Source: Leptasterias polaris
Lineage: Eukaryota > Echinodermata > Asteroidea > Forcipulatida > Asteriidae
Length of the DNA: 64,000 nucleotides
Direction of reading: 5' to 3'
Assembly (NCBI GenBank): GCA_037783415.1
Contig: JAZGTN010000071.1
Coordinates: forward strand, 4,657,501 to 4,721,500
Shown: positions 39,001 to 48,000 of the stretch, in pieces
How positions within the stretch are numbered: the stretch's first letter is position 1
How the letters are laid out: each line of letters begins with the position of its first letter
Program-made: the position numbers and the translations under genes
The notes under the pieces: model-generated
Database searches by the model: none
What the model saw: the letters and a program-made list of their open reading frames with translations, nothing else
Told to the model about the DNA's origin: nothing

Positions 39001-42000
39001 TTTCCTTTTATAAAGTGTCTGCAAGGGTGGACAGATCACATGTACTGAGAGAGACTGCCCTGTGGACTGTGGATTCAGTGCTTGGTCAATATGGAGTAGC
39101 TGTCAACAGACATGTGGAGAGGGTGCTGTGAAAACCAGATTCAGGTCGGATATATTCATCAGATATTATTTAAAAAGTTCTGAGATATTCTTCAGTTATT
39201 ATTAAAATAGTTCAGGATACTTTTGTATAGTAAGGTATTCCAAAGACGGTTTTAATCTATAATTGAGTTTAATAATGGTTTGTGAGGAGTTTCAATACAG
39301 TCTGAAATCGAAGGTGTAAATAGCTTTTAAATTGAATTCCTTTTTTGCCTTTTTATAAATAAGTTATTTTTGTACCTTTTCTTTAAGAATAATTCCTGTA
39401 TTACAAAATACTCGTGTAAGAACCATGTCACTTGAGGCAATTTACTGACAACCAGTTTCAGGCTATTTCCAAGAAGAAAAAGAATTCCCTCATCATTTTT
39501 CGCATATATTTTTTTTAGAGATGGTGTGACACTAAAAAGAAATTGTACCTTGTGCTACTGGAGTGTTCCTTTTGCACGCAGTGGAGTTGGTTGCCTCAAA
39601 GTTGCCTGTAAAAATTGCTTGTGACAAGGTCTTGTTTATTTAGCCTACAAGAAAGATTCTGCCAAGGTAGAAGCGCCAGGCCATTAACCTTGTTATTGCA
39701 AGCCCTTTACATTTAACAAATTACAAACATTTCCATTGTAATTCTTGTCTCCAGATCAGCAAATAATCCACCAGCATCTAAAGGTGGAGAAGCTTGTCAC
39801 GGAGTAACCAAGGAAGATACACCTTGTGGTCTTAAAGCATGTCCGTTATTCTGTTCATCAGTTGATGGTAAGATGTACTCTGAGGGAGATGTTATGTCTG
39901 ACGATGGTTGCAATACCTGGTAAGTTTATAGAAACAGGATCAAGTTATCAAGGTTTTCATTCATGTATTAAGAGGTGCTCCATGGTCATCACATTCAGTT
40001 GTGTGATGTACTCGTTTTCCAATAGATAAAGTCTTTACGAAAAAAGGGGAAAGTATTACCTTTCTGTTTTACAATTTTCGTTTTTTATTCTCATTTTATG
40101 AACAGAAAACAAAAGATTACTTAAAAAGACTGACTCTCACACAAATGCTTTACATTCTATGAAGTGACTTTCAGAAGTTGTGATATATTTTGCCCTTTTT
40201 AAACAATATGTTTCTATTAACTTATTTCCAGTACATGCAAGCTAGGCCATCTGTCCTGTACAAACCAAACATGCATTGGTAAGTAAGGAAAAGTTACACC
40301 ATTCTGCCATTTAAGTTAACCAAATTAGATTAAATTTATTTTGGGTTGAACAAAGAAAGAAATTACTGAACCTGCGACCTCCAGGTTAACGTGCTGGCAC
40401 TCTACCATTAATTCATGGTTGATGACAATCTTTAATGTAGTCTCATTATTGATATTTCTTAAAGCTGACCCTAAGCCACAGTGGTCTCCGTGGTCATCTT
40501 GTGATGTAAGTTGTGGAAATGAAGGACGTATGGTTCGATCAAGAGCATGTACCTCTAGGAATGCCAAAAGTGACCCAAGCTGTGTGGGTGGAGTCAAGAT
40601 AGAAACCAAGAAATGTGGATTACTGCCTTGTCCAGGTATGCTTTATGATTTTGAATACTGTGAATAAAATTATTGATATAGTTGCATAGGAGATCGAGAA
40701 GAATAACATTTGTGCATGGTTTAAACCCTTACATCATAGGATGTCTTTAGCAACAGTCATAGCCGTAGCTGTAGCCACCATTTTGGATCTGGTCTGTCAT
40801 AGGAAATTTTGGCTGGTTACCTACTTCATTTCCTGCAATACTTTTTACGATGTATAATTGAAAGTATTTTCTTAAATCAGAGGATGGTAATTGGTGTTCT
40901 TGGAGCCCATGGTCGACTTGCACAACGTCTTGTGGTGTTGGAGAGACATCAAGAAGCAGAGAATGTATGTGTAATGAAGCAATGAATGGTGGCAAGGATT
41001 GTCAAGGCAAAGGGGAAGAGACCAAGGGATGCTTCACTCAGGCATGTGCAGGTACGGAAACAAGATCAAGATGAAGAGGGGAGCAACATGTTTTGTGGCT
41101 CAAGTTGTTTTGGTTTCTTCTGAAATCTTGCATTTTTTGTTTTATAGATGTCTACTTTAATAGATCCTTATTAATGTGACGGATATTAACATGCCCTCGT
41201 TACTTTTCGGTTTTTTAATAAACTTTTTAGTCAATTCCTTTAACAAATTCTTTTAATATTCAAATTAAATCAAGCACCCTCCACATCAGGTTTCCAGCCG
41301 CTCCCACAATTCCATTCCATGAAGACATCTCTAACGTGTCCTTCACCACTGTCTTCATTTCATTTTTTGTGAAGTTAGTTTTAAAACCCCAATTTGTATG
41401 GTGCATTTCATTTAAAGTTTACAAAGCACAGTTTTTCCAATACATTTGAAGGTAACTCAGATGCACTGATACAGATGGGAGAACTAACAAAGAATAATTG
41501 TTGTCATTTTTTTAAGTTGACTGTGCTTGGGATAAATGGAGTTCATGGTCAGATTGTTCTAAGACTTGTGGTACGGCTGAGCAGATCTCAACACGTAAGA
41601 GAACAAGAGCTGAGAATGGAGGCAAGGAGTGTGTAGGAGCAGGGTTGAGGACCAGGATGTGTAACTTACCTCCTTGTTCAGGTATGAACTTCTTAAGTGA
41701 TGAAGGAGTAGATGGGAATAATTTGTAAGACCATGGGATGTGGGCAGGTTCTGCCAGATTGTGTGAAGTGGATGTGGCTTACAGTGGAATTACATCACAC
41801 TTACGAATCGGATACTAAATAAGAAGGTGTAATGATTTAAAGTTCTGGTTTTGAGAAACTTAAATTCCTGATCTTGATTTTTGTTTTAGGATCATGTGCT
41901 GCTCCATTTGTAAACCGAGGGTGTGCTACAACATGTCCAAGGAGCTGTGTAGATTTGAGCAAGAACACAGAATGTCTTATACCTAAGAAATGTGAAGGAG

Positions 42001-45000
42001 GATGTACTTGTCCAGGGGTAAGTTTGTTTAGGAAGTAGAGTTGAAGATGAGGAAAGTTCTCAATGCCTGGATGTTTTCAACAAATGAAAAAGATGAAAAG
42101 TAGCAAGTGACTTAAAGTTTATTTTTAATAGACCTTATGCATTGACGTCACCAAGCCGCCATCTTTGAGGTAAACTGATGATGAAACAATGGAAACAAGC
42201 TGATTTGTACGCGCGGCGCACATGACTGGCCAATGAGCATCTTCCTTTTGACCTCTAGGTGAGGGCGCCCTACTCAAATGACGTCATATGCATAAGGTCT
42301 ATAGATGTTAAATTTGCATATGGGATAAAGAATATTATTTGATTTTATTCATACGCCGATGTGTGTAAAGCACTGTATTACAGGATCATGTACTTTCCCG
42401 AGTCTTGTGAACAAATATATGTGTTGGTTGAGCTAGGGTTTACAACAACATGTCAGACAAACAGTTAAGTATTCTTGTTAATCTTTATATTATCTATTGG
42501 TTTACTTTTGTTGTTGTTCTTGTTGTAATTTTTCTTTTCTTTTCTTTGTGCTTTTGAATGCAGGATTCTCTGCTGCAAGGAACTGATTGTGTCAAACCAT
42601 CGGAGTGTCGATGTACCATTACAATCTCAGATCTTAAAGGGATTCCGGAGTCTTCTTATGAGTCATTTATAAAACCAAGCAGGATTTCTGGTCTTTATGA
42701 GATGAGGGCTGGAGATGTCATAGAATCAGATTGTAGTAAATGGTAAGTTGCTCATTTTATTGAATTTTGAGAACCATTTATATAAAACATTGTAACTGTT
42801 TCATTTGATAAAATCTGCCTAATTATTGTTTTATTTATGTTTGCAGTGAGTGTATCGTTGGACGGTTGGAGTGTACCAACAAAACTTGTAAAGGTAAAAA
42901 GTAGTAATTAAGTCAATACTTTTTGGTACTTTTAAAAAGCAATGGTCCAGGAATTAAAGAAGTGCTCCATAATACTTCTAGTTCGGCTTGGTTGCTTTCC
43001 TATTAAATGATTTTTGTATGACTTGGTTTTAAATTGTCAACATTTTTTTTTATATGTTTGAATCTTACCAGATCCTGTCCTCCTAAATACAAAGCTACTC
43101 CATACCTTGTTTTCATTTGATAATTCCTGTGTTTATTTGTTGTATCAGGAGGAGTATCAGAAGGCTGGAGTGAATGGTCACCTTGGGTGGGATGTTCAGA
43201 GACTTGTAGTGATGAACCTGTAACCAAGCAACGATTCAGATCCTGTAGTAATCTCAAACCCAATACTGCTATGGTGAGTGGCAGCAGTGGTTGTCATGGC
43301 AAGGCTGTACAGGAAAGGATATGTGAGGATGTGAACCCATGCCCAGGTTAGTTTGTTAAGTCAAATTCTGTTTTCTGGTCTGCGAGTTTGTTATGTTTTC
43401 AATTCATAGCTGGCTTGCTGGGGCAGTCAGATGCAAAAAGAAATACTTACTTAATGGGAGAGATCATTGCCTCAAAGAGGTTCTTTTATTATTAGTTTGA
43501 AATAAACAGGATTTCTATGCTGTTTAGCTAGCCTTCTGCAGCAACAGGAAAAATGCCTTAAATGCATCGCTAATTGAAAGATTTCTTCTTCTTCTTTTTT
43601 TTCCTCAATAAAGTTGACTGCCAGTATGGACCATGGCATGAATGGAGTGGTTGTAATGCCCCATGTGGTGGTGGAAGTCAAATCCGTAAACGTGATATCG
43701 TAACTCCAGCTCAGTATGGTGGACAGCAATGTGAAGAAGAGTCAATGCAATCACAACCTTGTAATGTGGAGCCATGTCCAGGTAAGACCAACCAAGGCAG
43801 CGTTCGCCCTTAACTGTGGTCCGTTGGCCAAGTGCTAGTTAAAACACCTGAGAACCAGTCAAAGTCCTCTCCAAGTGGTCCAGCTGACTTGTTCAAAAAC
43901 TTCTTTTCTAAACTGTCTTTCCACCCATTTCTTCAATTTATTTTTAACACAATTTCTAGTTCATAAAGAAAAAGCTGTAGTGGTTATTTTGTTTCTATCT
44001 TTCAGGTTTATCCTGTGCAGAGATGGGTATGATACAAGGCGAGTTTGCCACAAGATGTCCTCTGACCTGCCAAGACCTCTCAGTACAATGTATCCAACCA
44101 TCTTGTCAGACAGGATGTCGTTGCCGAGATGGAGAGTATCTTCAAGATGGACAATGTGTCCCAAGAGAGGAATGTAACTGTATGTTAGACATGGCTGATG
44201 TTATTCAAAGAAACCAGAAGTATTTAAGAATGTTGTCTATGGATGCAGTTGCCTTGACGCTTCAAACGAAACCCCCACCACCACCACCAGCTCTCTATCA
44301 AGGTATTATTTTGTCATTCCCTTGTTGTCTTACTCTCACTGCTTTGTTGTTTTACATCATCTTTATTTTTGTCTTGTATTTTATTTCATGTTATTGTTTG
44401 TTGCCGTCAACTTTTCCGTTCATTGAATAACTTTCTCACATTTTATATTTTATGTTACCACTTTTTTACTTCACTTTTTCAGAGCGAACAAAAAAGAATT
44501 TAAAAAAACAAGAAACCACCTTTTAAACTTGCGTATTTCTTTTTCCCTTTATCAGCAACCTGCAATCAGCCGATTCCATTACCTCTAAATGCTCCTGAAT
44601 CTCTTGACTTCATCAGTTGGCCATACTACAGCACCAGCTATGGTTGGAACGGTGACCTTTTGACCTTAGTATTCAAAGAGGTCAATCATATCACTGGGGT
44701 CAAGGTACTCGGTGGTGGCGCTCATAGTAGGGACTACCTTGAGCGATTTGTGTTGTTGTATGAGGCGGAGGAGACTAACATTCTGAGGCCGATCCTATCC
44801 CAGGATGATATCACTCCAATGGTATGAATAATAGTAAATGTTTAAGATGGTTGATAGGGGACGGGGAGTGAGTGAGGGGGCTGATGTGGTTGATGGGGAA
44901 AGAGGTAGTGAGGGGGGTTGTTTTGGAGGGGATTTTTGGGGAGCAGTAAAGTGCATGAGTGGAATTTAAAATTTGAAATATAATTGAAGATAAACCTTCC

Positions 45001-48000
45001 CAACTGAATATATCACATCCTAGATTAAAACTTCACATAATGAATAGTGGAGCTCAAATTTATAGTTTTTATTCTATTGAAAATTTATTGACTCTCTAAA
45101 TGTTCTCATAAAACTTTAAAGAACAAGTCTTTACAGGGTTTTTTTAATCAACAAGTTTTAAAGCTGACAAAAAAAACTTACAAGCCATAAATGTTTAACT
45201 TCTCTCTTGAATCGCATCCGTGACCCATCAATTCGTATTTTGTTAATGTCTGTTTTTGTCATTATGATAAGACATATGTTTCTTATCTTCGTGTTTAGAT
45301 CTTCCAAGGTAACACTGACCCTGTGACTATCATCAAGATACCTCTACCCTATGGAGGTGTCAAGACCAAGGTCTTTACCCTTCTTCCAATCGTTTCTGCT
45401 GGAGATGATTTCAGGCTGCGTTTACAACTCTTAAGCTGCCCGAATGGTGAGTTTATAATTCTACTCTCGATTTGGTTTTCTGGAACTAATCAAAACTGAT
45501 CACTTTTGCTGTTTGTATTCTCTTGAGATTGATGGAACAGAAAACTTTCTGGAGCATTTCCTGCGAGCATCCTTAAAATGCAGCTTAATTGCTAACATCT
45601 TACACTTAACTAATCAACCAAAAGGTACAGAGCTTTTCTTAATAATAATAATAATATAGAACATTTATAACGCGCACAAATCCGCAAAAAACGCTCATGG
45701 CGCAAACAGAGCAACATGGTCATAAAAACAAAAGCAACGTACACAAGTACATAATAGTAAACAGGATGCAATCATGATTTACAAATGGAAAAACTGAAAT
45801 AAGCATTTACACATGATCCCGACCATAAGTTCTTGGTCAGGATTCTGTTAAAAATCACATAATGCTACTTTAACTTTTTATTGCATCATTGAGCAGACTT
45901 GATAGTATCACTCAGTGCATGATTTCATACTGAATAAGCATTCAACTTTATATATGTGTTTCAAGGGTAGCTTTAATGGTCCATAGCATCCCTGAGAAAG
46001 GCTGTTAGTGCAAGACATGCCTCATTAAGGGTTTTAGTATGACACTAATGACCAAGACACGCCTCATTAAGGGTTTTAGTGTGACACTAATGACCTGGTA
46101 ATCAGACACTGATGAGATGTGACTATTTCAGGAAAGTTAAAGTTACAATTCATCAGTGCTCTATTTAACATTGCAGCTTTCCAAATCATTCTTCATGAAA
46201 CCTTGTCTTCAAAGGAAACTGGAAATTTAATTTCTCATTTGTGTTTTAGAATCATACACAACAAAACAAACAGAGAAATAGTCCACAAAAAATAGCTTTA
46301 CATTCCTCTTTTAGTTTTATGAAGTGACTCTTTTGTGAGGAAATTGAGGACAACGTTTGACTGACTCTCTATGCTGGTATCCTTCACAAGTTCAATAGTG
46401 TGTTTGATTTAACCATTTTATCCAGGAATTAAAAATCAGCATACAAAATGTATACTTGTCTTTTTGTAAAGCAAGAAGACTGGAAACATTTGACATTTTG
46501 TGGTTGAGTGTATTTTTCTTTGCTCAATTTCATTTCCAGATGGAAAGAGTCAAGATGAGTCCCTGAGGGTTCATCAACCTTCATCCATCAAGCGAGACAA
46601 ACTGATTCCATCAATGTCTATTCAGGTCGAATCAGCGACACCTCTTTCATCAACACCATCACCTAGGGAGTCCCTTAAGATGTTTGCAACTCCCGTTGGG
46701 ACCGCGCCCAATGGAGCGTTTATCCCTGGTAGTGTGATTGACTTTCCTTGCACTCAGTGGTGAGTTGAAAAGCCTTTGTTTAATTCCTTCAGGAGAATTG
46801 CTGTTGGATGCACCTCCTTATCTTAAAAAAAAACTTCTTATAGTGTTTGCGAATATTTAAATTTTACATGGTGTTTTTATTACAAGAAATATTTGTTTAG
46901 TTTTTTTTCTGTCATTTTTTTCTTCTTTCTTATTTTACTTTATGGGCTGTGGGTTTGGTAAGGCGGTCATTTACCATGGCAAAGATCAAAGTTTTAGTAT
47001 TTTTTACTTTTAGATGGTTAAAGAAATGCAATTTGTTTAAATCTAATTAATAATTAAAAGATGTTTAATTAAATCAGAAAGGCAATGTGCAAATAAAATT
47101 ATTTTAAATGTTCTCTGTTTTTCCCTTAAAATTAAAGCAATTGTACTGGTGGATCTTTCAAGTGTGTTGATGTACCATGCCCATATCTTGATACATGGTC
47201 TCCGTGGACTGATTGTACTTCATCTTGTAATGGTGGAAGTCAACAGAGAAATAGAAAGTGTCTTGGAGAGACAGAGGAGAAAGATTGTGATGGACCTGTC
47301 AAAGAGGAGAGAAGATGTAATATGGATCCCTGTCCAGGTAAATGGGTTCTTGCAAGGGTTGGTTTTATACAATCAAAGGCATCTTAAAATCAAGATGACT
47401 TGTAATATCAACAGAGACAAATATATCAAAATTCACCAAGAATTGTTTCTTTCTTTGTGGTTATATGTAAGATTGTCTTGATTTTCCTGTGGGGCGCCTG
47501 GCTGAGACACGATATGTTTTCTTTATACTTGCTGTCTTAAAAAACGTCCATGCCGTGGTTCAGTTTGGTTTCTGTTATTCACCTTCAATTTCCATTTCTC
47601 TGTTTTTTTCTTGAGAATTGAAACAATTCTGTTTTTTTCCTTTTCCAGTTGATTGTAGATGGTCCACATGGTCAGCATGGAGCACCTGTGGAGACACCTG
47701 TGATGTAGGCCATCAGAAACGCAACCGTACTATCCTCCTTCCTGCTCTCTTTGGAGGGCGTCCCTGTCGAGGTCCTCACACAGAGAGACTACCCTTCAAT
47801 ACCCAACCCTGTCAGGCCTGCCTGAAAGGAATGACACTGTCTCCATGCAGTAAGAAATGTCCTAGAGAATGTCGAGATATTCAAGATGGATTTAAGTGTC
47901 TTCCAAATGACAGGGAGAGGTGCCAAGTTGGATGTAGATGTCCTGATGGATTGCTCCTACAGGATGGGCAATGTGTAGTGATCAAAGATTGCCGCTGTCT

